The notes under the pieces were generated by a model. That model had not been told where the DNA came from and did not search any database. It worked only from the letters and a program-made list of their open reading frames with translations. A stretch of DNA of 64,000 nt from assembly GCA_014584575.1 (NCBI GenBank), contig JACTMP010000002.1, forward strand, positions 62,001-126,000. The letters are read 5' to 3'. Position 1 is the stretch's first letter; every line of letters begins with the position of its first letter. Made by a program: the position numbers and the translations under genes. Shown piece by piece: positions 8,722-15,884 of the stretch. The stretch is from Chloroflexota bacterium. Its GTDB lineage: Bacteria; Chloroflexota; Anaerolineae; Promineifilales; Promineifilaceae.

Positions 8722-9480
8722 ATGGGAAAAATTATCTCCATTCACTCCTATCGCGGCGGCACCGGCAAATCGAATACCACCGCCAATCTGGCCGCCACCT
8801 ATGCCGCCCTGGGCAAACGTGTCGCTGTGGTAGATACCGACATCCAATCCCCCGGCATCCATATGATTTTGGGCCTGGGTGAAGACGCGCCACCGCCTGT
8901 TTATGCCCTCAATGACTACCTGCACGGCAACTGTGACATCGAACAGGCGGCCATGGACATCACTGCCCAACTCAACCCCAACCTCACCGGAAAACTGTAC
9001 CTGGTGCCCTCGCGCACCCAAGCCAGCGAAATTGCCAAAGTGATCCGGGGTTACGATGTGGGCTTGCTGGTAGATGGCTACGAGCGACTGGTAGACTCCC
9101 TCAATCTGGATGTGCTGCTCATTGATACCCACCCTGGCCTGAACAACGAGACGCTCATGTCCGTCAGCGTGTCCGACGCGGAAGCGATTATTTTGCGCCC
9201 GGACTACCAGGATTATCAGGGCACGGCCGTGATCGTCAGCATCTCCCGCAAATTAGGTGTGCCCAACCTGGTCCTCGTCGCCAATAAAATCCCCAAATCC
9301 ATCCCCCTCAGCGACCTGCGCAGCCAACTGCAAAGCCAGTATGCCTGCCCGGTGGGCGCGCTGCTGCCCCATTCTGACTCCATGATGGCCCTGGGCAGCC
9401 AGAAAGTGTTCGTCCTGGCCTATCCCGATCACTTCATCGCCAACCAGATCAAACAACTGGCCCAAACCCTCCTCAACTGA
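8722..9480 (+). CDS. ParA/MinD-family ATPase (second of two paralogues)
   Basis: The product has the same length as the preceding ATPase and is clearly related: Walker A YRGGTGKSNTTAN, DTDIQSPGIHM, VLLIDTHPGLNNETL and the shared RPDYQDYQGTAV segment. Tandem retention suggests a duplicated pair that may form heterodimers or divide two tasks. The ATG at 8722 is preceded by an A/T-rich leader after the repeat, with only a weak ribosome-binding site (ctctggga). It ends the receptor operon; a hairpin repeat and the divergent-function LacI locus follow. Confidence 0.9.
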   Translation: MGKIISIHSYRGGTGKSNTTANLAATYAALGKRVAVVDTDIQSPGIHMILGLGEDAPPPVYALNDYLHGNCDIEQAAMDITAQLNPNLTGKLYLVPSRTQASEIAKVIRGYDVGLLVDGYERLVDSLNLDVLLIDTHPGLNNETLMSVSVSDAEAIILRPDYQDYQGTAVIVSISRKLGVPNLVLVANKIPKSIPLSDLRSQLQSQYACPVGALLPHSDSMMALGSQKVFVLAYPDHFIANQIKQLAQTLLN

Positions 9481-9488
9481 TTTTAGTG

Positions 9489-9546
9489 GTAAGTTGCAGG
9501 TGGCAAGTGGCATGTTGCCACCTGCAACCTGCCACCTGCAACTTGC
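9489..9546. repeat. Intergenic heptad inverted repeat (unit gcaggtg)
   Basis: Left arm units gcaggtg/gcaagtg and right arm units caacctg/ccacctg form a strong hairpin after the second ParA-like gene. It could end transcription before the LacI regulator promoter. Confidence 0.8.
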
Positions 9547-9574
9547 ACCCTCCGCCTTTCCATCCCCACCAGAC

Positions 9575-9590
9575 TTGCAAACGCTTGCAA
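9575..9590. promoter_or_regulatory. LacI-type operator O1
   Basis: The 16-bp palindrome TTGCAAACGCTTGCAA lies upstream of the -35 box of the regulator promoter. A central CG with symmetric arms is typical of LacI-family sites. Its centre is 54 bp from the operator at 9630. Confidence 0.85.
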
Positions 9591-9597
9591 ACGCTCA

Positions 9598-9626
9598 TTG
9601 ACAACCGAACCCATTTCTGATATTGT
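9598..9626 (+). promoter_or_regulatory. Promoter of the LacI-type regulator gene
   Basis: TTGACA (9598-9603), a 17-bp spacer and TATTGT (9621-9626) form a good sigma-70-type promoter. It lies exactly between two operator copies, so autoregulation is likely. Confidence 0.8.
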
Positions 9627-9629
9627 TTC

Positions 9630-9643
9630 TGCAAACGCTTGCA
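9630..9643. promoter_or_regulatory. LacI-type operator O2
   Basis: TGCAAACGCTTGCA sits just downstream of the -10 box and upstream of the regulator start at 9667, a position expected to block transcription when bound. Confidence 0.85.
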
Positions 9644-9666
9644 AAGCGTGGAGGTTGGCAGAGAAG

Positions 9667-10695
9667 ATGGCTCACAAAAAAACATCCACAGACATCACCA
9701 TCATTGATGTTGCCAGAGAAGCTGGCGTTTCTTATTCCACTGTTTCCCGCGTCGTCAACAACAAAAGCTATGTGAAACCGGACACCCGCGAACGGGTAAC
9801 CCAGGCTATGAATCGCCTGGGCTACCAGGCCAACCTGCAAGCGCGCGCCCTCGCTGGCGGTCGTTCACAGGTCATCGGGCTGTTGGTGCATAACATGTCT
9901 ACTCAATACATGGCGGAGATCTTCCGGGGCATTGATGACGTGTTGGCCTCCTACGACTACGAGGTGATGCTTTACACCACCCATCGCCGCCGCGCCAAAG
10001 AGTCCGCGTATGTGAACATGATGGCGCGCGGCCTGGCCGATGGGCTGCTCATTGTGCTGCCGCGCCAGCCCGAAGCCTATATCGAATCCTTACGTGACCG
10101 TGATTTCCCCTATGTCCTCATAGACCAGGTTGGCATTGATGAAGACGACGTCTCCGTCACCGCTACCAATTTTCAGGGTGGGTATGACGCGACCGCCCAT
10201 CTCATCGAATTGGGGCACCGGCGCATTGGCAAAATCACCGGTTGGATGGATATGGTCAGCGCCCGCGACCGCCTGGAGGGGTACAAAGCCGCTTTGGCCG
10301 ACCACGGTATCCCCCAGGACCCCGACCTGATTGTCATTGGCGATTTTGAGCAGATCAGTGGCTACCAGGGGGCGCAGGCATTGTTTGATCTGGCGGAACC
10401 GCCAACGGCCGTGTTCGCTTCCAATGATGTGATGGCCCAGGGTGTGTTGGAGCTTCTCCGCGAGCGTGGCTTGCAGGCGCCCCAGGATGTATCGCTGGTA
10501 GGGTTTGATGATATTCCCATGTCTGCCATCTCAAACCCACCGCTCACCACCGTGCGCCAGCCCATGGTAGAGATGGGGTGGCGGGCTGCCCAAATGCTGC
10601 TCGACTGGATCAGTGACCCTGAGCAAAAGCCAAACAGCGTCATATTGCCCACGACCCTCATCCAGCGTGAATCAACGTCCCCGCCTCGTTTTTAG
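9667..10695 (+). CDS. LacI-family transcriptional regulator of the xylan locus
   Basis: The product (342 aa from this start) has an N-terminal helix-turn-helix of LacI type (DITIIDVAREAGVSYSTVSRVVNN, described in parts: TIIDVAREAGVS then YSTVSRVVNN), a hinge with LQARALAGG, and a periplasmic-binding-like sensor domain ending in ILPTTLIQRESTS. The frame extends back to a TTG at 9598, but that lies on the promoter's -35 box. The ATG at 9667 has ggcagagaag upstream and gives the standard LacI N-terminus. Operators of LacI type flank its own promoter and occur before both transporter operons. It is therefore probably the local repressor, released by a xylo-oligosaccharide or xylose (inducer is inference). 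Confidence 0.93.
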   Translation: MAHKKTSTDITIIDVAREAGVSYSTVSRVVNNKSYVKPDTRERVTQAMNRLGYQANLQARALAGGRSQVIGLLVHNMSTQYMAEIFRGIDDVLASYDYEVMLYTTHRRRAKESAYVNMMARGLADGLLIVLPRQPEAYIESLRDRDFPYVLIDQVGIDEDDVSVTATNFQGGYDATAHLIELGHRRIGKITGWMDMVSARDRLEGYKAALADHGIPQDPDLIVIGDFEQISGYQGAQALFDLAEPPTAVFASNDVMAQGVLELLRERGLQAPQDVSLVGFDDIPMSAISNPPLTTVRQPMVEMGWRAAQMLLDWISDPEQKPNSVILPTTLIQRESTSPPRF

Positions 10696-10728
10696 GGCAA
10701 GTGTGGGGACGATTTTTGCCGTCATATT

Positions 10729-10742
10729 TGCAAACGCTTGCA
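10729..10742. promoter_or_regulatory. LacI-type operator O3
   Basis: TGCAAACGCTTGCA, identical to O2, lies 120 bp before the start of the first sugar-binding protein. The sequence after it has no clear -35/-10 pair that I would assign with confidence. Confidence 0.82.
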
Positions 10743-10861
10743 AGATTCTTGATAGGACTTTAGCAAAAGAGGAGGCGCCCATATATCAAATAAATAATCT
10801 TTACCCCTTACCCATTTATCAGTGCATATTCACAAAAGTTGACCAATAAGCGAGGAGAATC

Positions 10862-12250
10862 ATGAAAAAGATAAAAGTAGCATTATTAGTGTGTTTGTTA
10901 GCCTTAGGCATGGCCCTGGTGGCCTGTGGCGGCAGTACGGCCGAACCTACCACCGCCCCCACGACAGCACCGGCCCAGGAGCAGGCGGCGGACGAACCGG
11001 CGGACGAACCGGCGGGCGAACCCGCCCAATCTGCCGATACCTGTAGCGAGATCAAGACAATCGAATGGTGGCACATTTCCACGGCCGAGAACGAACAGGC
11101 GTATTGGCAATCCAAAGCCGACGAATTCATGGCCGAAAACCCCTGCGTCCAGATCAACATCACCGTCCTGGAAAATGAAGCCTTCAAATCTCGCCTGACA
11201 ACCGTCATGCAGTCTGGTGAACCGCCCGACCTCTTCCAAAGCTGGGGCGGCGGTGTCCTTTGGGCTTACGCCGATGCCGGTCTGTTGAAGGACATTTCCC
11301 CAGCCCTGCGTGGTGAATGGCAGGATTCCGTTGCCGCCAAAGCGGCCCTGGACCTGTATAGCAAGGATGGTGCATATTACGGTGTGCCCTGGCAGTGGGG
11401 CGCTGTTGGTATGTATTACAATAAAGACTTGTTTGAGCAGGCTGGCCTCGATCCCGAAAACCCACCCAAGACCTGGTCTGAGTTCCTGAATACCGTGCAA
11501 ATCCTGAAAGATGCGGGCATTACCCCCATCACGGTGGGTGAGGGCGACAAATGGCCGGGTCACTTCTGGTGGGTCTATTTGGCCATCCGCAACGGCGGGG
11601 AAGATGCGTTCCTGAAAGCCTTCACACGTGAAGGATCATTTACCGATGCCCCGTTTGTGAAGGCTGGTGAAGATTTGCTGGAGTTGATTAATATGGAACC
11701 TTTCCCCGAGGGCGCTCTCGGCTTTTCCTATGGTGATTCGTCGTCTGCTTTTGGTAATGGCGAAGCGGCTATGGAACTGATGGGGCAATGGCACCAGAGC
11801 GTGCAGCGCAGCAACAGCGAAAGCGGCGAAGGTGTGGCCAACCTGGGCTGGTTCCCGTTCCCCATGGTGGAAGGTGGCGCCGGTAATGCCAGTGACGTGT
11901 TGGGCGGCGGTGATGGTATTGCCGTCGGCAAGAATGCACCGGAAGAGGCTGTTGCTTTCTTGCGCTTCCTCACCAGACCGGAAAACCAGATTCAGGCTAT
12001 GAACGATGTTGGTTTTGGGCCACCGACTATGGTGGGCACAGAAAGCGCCATCACCGATCCCATCCAGCGGGCGATTGTGGATGCGCGTAATAATGCCGCC
12101 TACTTCCAACTGTACTACGATCAATTCTTGCCGCCCGCAGTGGGCGGCGCGGTGAATGATGCCGTGGAGCAGTTGTTTGCCGGTGTTATCACCCCGGAAC
12201 AACTGGCGCAGCAAATTGAAGACGCGGCGGCTATGGAGTTGGGTAACTGA
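10862..12250 (+). CDS. Family 1 extracellular sugar-binding lipoprotein
   Basis: A lipoprotein signal ends in ALVAC (Cys22), followed by a Thr/Ala/Glu/Pro-rich linker of about 40 residues and a 400-residue SBP_bac_1 body. Characteristic stretches are IEWWHISTAENEQAYWQSKADEF split as TIEWWHISTAENEQAYWQ and the segment PPDLFQSWGGG. The ATG has gaggagaatc upstream. The two permease genes follow, giving a CUT1-type carbohydrate importer. An operator of the LacI type precedes it. From its place beside xylan-degrading enzymes, xylo-oligosaccharides are the probable ligand. There is no dedicated ATPase gene in the cluster; a shared MsiK/MalK-type ATPase elsewhere is likely. Confidence 0.92.
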   Translation: MKKIKVALLVCLLALGMALVACGGSTAEPTTAPTTAPAQEQAADEPADEPAGEPAQSADTCSEIKTIEWWHISTAENEQAYWQSKADEFMAENPCVQINITVLENEAFKSRLTTVMQSGEPPDLFQSWGGGVLWAYADAGLLKDISPALRGEWQDSVAAKAALDLYSKDGAYYGVPWQWGAVGMYYNKDLFEQAGLDPENPPKTWSEFLNTVQILKDAGITPITVGEGDKWPGHFWWVYLAIRNGGEDAFLKAFTREGSFTDAPFVKAGEDLLELINMEPFPEGALGFSYGDSSSAFGNGEAAMELMGQWHQSVQRSNSESGEGVANLGWFPFPMVEGGAGNASDVLGGGDGIAVGKNAPEEAVAFLRFLTRPENQIQAMNDVGFGPPTMVGTESAITDPIQRAIVDARNNAAYFQLYYDQFLPPAVGGAVNDAVEQLFAGVITPEQLAQQIEDAAAMELGN

Positions 12251-12288
12251 TAGACTGCAAAAGGCCATAAACTGACGTTTTGCTTTTG

Positions 12289-12367
12289 GGTGGCAGGTAG
12301 CAAGTTGCAGGTTTCAGGTGATTATTGCCAGAGCAGCTTGCCACCTGCCACACTTGCAACCTGCAAC
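12289..12367. repeat. Intergenic heptad inverted repeat (unit gcaggta/gcaagtt)
   Basis: Left arm ggcaggtagcaagttgcagg and right arm units ttgccacctgccac/cttgcaacctgcaac form an interrupted hairpin between the binding protein and the first permease. It could set a higher level of the binding protein by ending part of the transcripts. Confidence 0.75.
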
Positions 12368-12384
12368 CCATAGGTGAGGGTCTA

Positions 12385-13332
12385 ATGGAAGAGACCAGAA
12401 TGCTGACAGGAACGACATCCCGAACGCAGGTAAACGCCGACAAGAGGCGAACACAGTGGAACAAGACAGTGCTGATCGTGGCTTGCCTGCTGCCTGGTTT
12501 TGTGCTGTTAACCACATTTTTGATCATTCCGATCGGTCAGGCGGCTTATTACAGTATGTACAACTGGAATGGGTTGGGACCTTTGGATAACTTTGTGGGC
12601 CTCGATAATTACCGGCGCGCCTTTTCCGAGGCGGTATTTCGGGGAGCGATCAGACACTCTTTTATCATTATGGGGCTGTCGCTGATCATCCAATTGCCAC
12701 TGGCCATGGCGCTGGCGCTCATTTTGGTGCGGGGGCAGTTGCGCTTTCAACGGTTTTTCCGCACGATCTTTTTTCTGCCCTATGTATTTTCAGAGATTAT
12801 CGCCGCTTATATCTGGTTGTATGTTTACAACCCCCGAGGCGGGCTGCTAAACAGGTTCTTAGAGGTTTTCAATCCGGCTTACGCAGGTACGGCCTGGCTG
12901 ACCAACTTGGATACGGTGCTGGTAGCCATATTCGCGGTGCTGACCTGGAAGTTTTTTGGCTTCCACATGCTGTTGTATATGGCCAGTTTACAGAATATCT
13001 CCAGAGAAGTGGAAGATTCGGCGCGGGTCGCGGGCGCGAATGAGTATCAGGTGCTGCGTTTTGTGACCCTGCCGATGATGCGAGACACCATTGCGCTGAC
13101 GGTGTTCCTGTCTATTTTGGGGTCGTTTCAGCAGTTTATCATTGTCTGGATATTAACCGGCGGGGGGCCGGCTTTCCGCAGTGAACTGATCGTCACGTAT
13201 CTTTACAAGTTTGGCATTCAGCGAATGCAGTTGGGGTATGGCAGTGCGCTGGCTGTTATCCTGTTTACCATGACTTTGTTGTTTTCCATTGGCTATCAAC
13301 GGGCGGTTTTGCACCGCACGATGGGGGATTGA
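12385..13332 (+). CDS. Carbohydrate ABC transporter permease, MalF/UgpA type
   Basis: This is an integral membrane protein of about 315 residues with six predicted helices and the cytoplasmic EAA loop (EVEDSARVAGANEYQVLRF, with the conserved Gly) near residue 215. Upstream in-frame codons exist back to 12325 but lie in the hairpin. The ATG at 12385 has ggtgaggg in a suitable position and is chosen. It partners the permease at 13342 and the binding protein at 10862 in a CUT1-type importer. Confidence 0.92.
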   Translation: MEETRMLTGTTSRTQVNADKRRTQWNKTVLIVACLLPGFVLLTTFLIIPIGQAAYYSMYNWNGLGPLDNFVGLDNYRRAFSEAVFRGAIRHSFIIMGLSLIIQLPLAMALALILVRGQLRFQRFFRTIFFLPYVFSEIIAAYIWLYVYNPRGGLLNRFLEVFNPAYAGTAWLTNLDTVLVAIFAVLTWKFFGFHMLLYMASLQNISREVEDSARVAGANEYQVLRFVTLPMMRDTIALTVFLSILGSFQQFIIVWILTGGGPAFRSELIVTYLYKFGIQRMQLGYGSALAVILFTMTLLFSIGYQRAVLHRTMGD

Positions 13333-13341
13333 GGTGGCGAG

Positions 13342-14187
13342 ATGACCAGTATGGCAAGACCCAAGATGAACTTTAGCCGGTTCTTGATGTATTTGTTTGT
13401 GATTGTGGTAGCGTTGATCATGTTTAGCCCGGTGGTGGTGGTGATTTTGGGCAGCATCCGCACGACGGGGGAGTTCATGTCTAACCCGGTGGGGCTGCCA
13501 CAAACGGGGATTAAGTGGGAAAACTACACCGATATTTTGGTAAAACCGGATTTCTGGCGGTCGGTGGGTAATAGTTTGCGGATCACGCTGACGACGACGT
13601 TTCTGGTGGTGCTTATCGCCAGCCCGCTGGCGGCTATTTTTGCGCGGGTGAATTTTAAGGGGCGGTCGGTGTTTTTTAACATTCTTTCGATTGGCCTGCT
13701 CTTTCCGTTGGTGGTAGCGATTTTGCCCGTTTTTCTGCAAATCCGTAATTTGGGTTTGATCAACAGTTTTTGGGGCGTGATCCTGCCATTGGTGACGTTT
13801 GCATTGCCCGGCAGCACGGTGATTTTGATCGGCTTTTTCCGGGCGATACCCAGCGAGTTGGAGGATGCTTCGTATATTGATGGGTGTTCGACGTTTGGGT
13901 TTTTCCGCCATGTCTTGTTTCCGCTGGCGCGACCAGCGTTGGCGGCGATTGCCACGCTGACGGTGGTGAGTGCCTGGAATGAGTATTTCCTGTCGCTGGT
14001 AGTGCTGGGAGATTCCAAGAAGTGGCCGTTGACGCTGGGTATCATGCAGTTTCAGGGACAATATGGCACGGAATGGGCCAGGGTGATGGCTTATATTTCG
14101 TTGCTCATTATCCCGGCGGTTATTTTTTACCTGCTGGCGGAGCGGTACATTGTGACGGGGCTGACGGGCGGGGAGTTGAAAGGGTGA
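13342..14187 (+). CDS. Carbohydrate ABC transporter permease, MalG type
   Basis: The 281-residue product has six hydrophobic helices and an EAA loop (ELEDASYIDGCSTFGFFRH). It starts 9 bp after the MalF-like gene with gaggtggcgag as ribosome-binding site. Together the two form the membrane channel of the importer. The antisense strand here carries a long open frame (411 codons), which I treat as a shadow of this gene. Confidence 0.92.
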   Translation: MTSMARPKMNFSRFLMYLFVIVVALIMFSPVVVVILGSIRTTGEFMSNPVGLPQTGIKWENYTDILVKPDFWRSVGNSLRITLTTTFLVVLIASPLAAIFARVNFKGRSVFFNILSIGLLFPLVVAILPVFLQIRNLGLINSFWGVILPLVTFALPGSTVILIGFFRAIPSELEDASYIDGCSTFGFFRHVLFPLARPALAAIATLTVVSAWNEYFLSLVVLGDSKKWPLTLGIMQFQGQYGTEWARVMAYISLLIIPAVIFYLLAERYIVTGLTGGELKG

Positions 14188-14215
14188 CAGGGTGACGGGG
14201 TGAATGGGTGAAAAA

Positions 14216-15517
14216 ATGGAGAATCGTGGGCGTTGTGGGGTATATGTAGGCAGGTTGTTTTGGGTTGCTTTGGCGGCGCTGTTTTTGGTGGGGTGTGCAG
14301 AGGGAAGAGGGGCTGAGGTGGCGACGACGGCCGTAGCCACTCCCCCTTCACCGCAAGCACCTGTTTTTGCCGACGGCCGTCCCCCCAACCTGTTTGCCGA
14401 ACTGTTGGGTAAGTCTGAGGCGGAAGTAGACGCGAAAATTGAGACGGCCTGGCAGCAGCTATTTTATGGCAACCCAGATACAGAAACAGTCTATTACCCG
14501 GTGGGCGACGATATGGCTTATATCAAAGACATTGGCAACGATGACATCCGCTCCGAAGGTATCTCTTATGGCATGATGATTGCTGTGCAGCTAGACAAAC
14601 AAGAAGAGTTTAACCGTATATGGCAGTGGGCCAAAACGTATATGTACCACGAGGAGGAGCCATACAAGGGGTATTTTTCCTGGCATAACCGGGAAGATGG
14701 CAGCCAGATTGACGCCAATCCGGCCAGCGACGGTGAGGTGTGGATGGCTATGGCTTTGTTTTTTGCGTCGCATCGCTGGGGCGATGGCGAAGGGATTTTT
14801 AACTACAGCCAGCAGGCCAACGAAATTTTACACACCATGCGCCACACCAAAGGTAACAGCGCTGTGGCCACCAATACGTTTGATGAGGAGACAAACCTGA
14901 TTGTCTTTGTGCCTTCGCGGGGGCGGGTGAGCCAGTTTACGGACCCGTCTTACCATGTGCCGCATTATTACCAACTATGGGCGGAATGGGCGGCACAGGA
15001 TAATGAGGCGTGGGTAGATGCGGCCGTGAAAAGTCGTGCGTTTTGGCGAACGGCCGTGCATCCTCAAACCGGCCTCTTTTCCGATTATGCTGAATTCGAC
15101 GGTACCCCCCTGCATTTTGGCGGCGGCCCATCCCACGCCGATTTTCGTTTTGACGCCTGGCGCACCGGCATGAACATTGCCATAGACCACATCTGGTTTG
15201 GCGAGGATGAATGGGCGGTGGAGCAAAGCAACCGCTGGCTGAACTTTTTTCTGGAGCAGGGGATTGATAGCTACGTCAACCAATACAGCCTGGAAGGCGA
15301 GCCGCTATCTACTGACCGTTCACCCGGCCTGATTGCCATGAACGCGGTGGTGGCGCTGGCTGCCGACCATCCGCAACGCGCCGAATTTGTGCAGGCGTTG
15401 TGGGATCAGCCCATTCCGTCCGGGCGCTGGCGGTATTACGATGGCTTGCTCTATATGATGGCGTTGTTGCAAACAAGCGGCAAATTTACCATTCATGCGC
15501 CGGACAACAATCCATAA
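14216..15517 (+). CDS. GH8 reducing-end xylose-releasing exo-oligoxylanase, lipoprotein
   Basis: The protein has a lipoprotein signal ending in LFLVGC and then a glycoside hydrolase family 8 domain of about 370 residues. DIRSEGISYGMM carries the presumed catalytic acid Glu, and DFRFDAWR carries the presumed base Asp seen in the oligoxylanase subgroup. Overall similarity is to Rex (EC 3.2.1.156), which removes xylose from the reducing end of xylo-oligosaccharides. ATGs at 14204 and 14216 are both possible; I prefer the second because the first lies in a gggtgac repeat. It follows the permease gene by 28 bp, so it is probably in the same transcript. A surface-anchored enzyme beside an importer fits oligomer trimming before uptake. 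Confidence 0.88.
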   Translation: MENRGRCGVYVGRLFWVALAALFLVGCAEGRGAEVATTAVATPPSPQAPVFADGRPPNLFAELLGKSEAEVDAKIETAWQQLFYGNPDTETVYYPVGDDMAYIKDIGNDDIRSEGISYGMMIAVQLDKQEEFNRIWQWAKTYMYHEEEPYKGYFSWHNREDGSQIDANPASDGEVWMAMALFFASHRWGDGEGIFNYSQQANEILHTMRHTKGNSAVATNTFDEETNLIVFVPSRGRVSQFTDPSYHVPHYYQLWAEWAAQDNEAWVDAAVKSRAFWRTAVHPQTGLFSDYAEFDGTPLHFGGGPSHADFRFDAWRTGMNIAIDHIWFGEDEWAVEQSNRWLNFFLEQGIDSYVNQYSLEGEPLSTDRSPGLIAMNAVVALAADHPQRAEFVQALWDQPIPSGRWRYYDGLLYMMALLQTSGKFTIHAPDNNP

Positions 15518-15518
15518 T

Positions 15519-15534
15519 CTGCACACGTTTGCAG
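15519..15534. promoter_or_regulatory. LacI-type operator O4
   Basis: CTGCACACGTTTGCAG is an imperfect copy of the operator, just upstream of the -35 box. The gap 15518-15884 (367 bp) holds three operators, one promoter and a 9-bp inverted repeat, and I see no gene in it. Confidence 0.75.
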
Positions 15535-15540
15535 AAATCA

Positions 15541-15569
15541 TTGACAATCCGAGATGATTTTGATAGAGT
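15541..15569 (+). promoter_or_regulatory. Promoter of the Opp/Dpp-type importer operon
   Basis: TTGACA (15541-15546), a 17-bp spacer and TAGAGT (15564-15569) lie between operators O4 and O5. The arrangement copies the regulator promoter at 9598, including cattgaca-type context. Confidence 0.75.
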
Positions 15570-15573
15570 TTCA

Positions 15574-15587
15574 TGCAAACGCTTGCA
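15574..15587. promoter_or_regulatory. LacI-type operator O5
   Basis: TGCAAACGCTTGCA directly follows the -10 box. The centre-to-centre distance to O4 is 54 bp, the same as O1-O2. Confidence 0.85.
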
Positions 15588-15611
15588 GCGACTCTCTGGA
15601 AGTAAACAATA

Positions 15612-15660
15612 CTGCGCAAAAAACCTCAGCTTACACCTCATTGCCACTTTATTTGCGCAG
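15612..15660. promoter_or_regulatory. 9-bp inverted repeat in the long leader
   Basis: CTGCGCAAA (15612-15620) and TTTGCGCAG (15652-15660) are perfect inverted copies 31 bp apart in the leader between O5 and O6. They could be an RNA stem or a second regulator's site; nothing in the sequence decides. Confidence 0.45.
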
Positions 15661-15772
15661 GGAATGAGAAGGAACTCCATCCAGTATTATTTTTTTGACT
15701 ATTCATATGGCGTTGTCAATCCGTTGCCCCTACTGAGAATCACGGGGGAGCAGCGGTTTTTTTTGATACCTT

Positions 15773-15788
15773 TTGCAAGCGTTTGCAA
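15773..15788. promoter_or_regulatory. LacI-type operator O6
   Basis: TTGCAAGCGTTTGCAA is the operator in reverse orientation, about 100 bp before the binding-protein start and 200 bp from O5. It may act as an auxiliary site for looping or a roadblock. Confidence 0.8.
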
Positions 15789-15884
15789 AATAGATCAAAG
15801 GAGGAGGAAGTTATTGGATAGATTTTGTGAACCTGATTGTTTGTCCATGCTTTATCAGCCTCGCGTATAATGATGGAGAGAAAA

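Noticed and set aside
7873..9480. ParA-like genes taken as a chromosome partition locus
   Set aside because: There is no ParB gene or parS-like cluster and no origin-type genes such as dnaA or dnaN nearby.
13153..14388. 411-codon open frame on the minus strand
   Set aside because: It lies antisense to two well-supported permease genes, has a biased Arg/Pro/Gln/His composition and no ribosome-binding site, so it is a shadow of GC-rich coding sequence.
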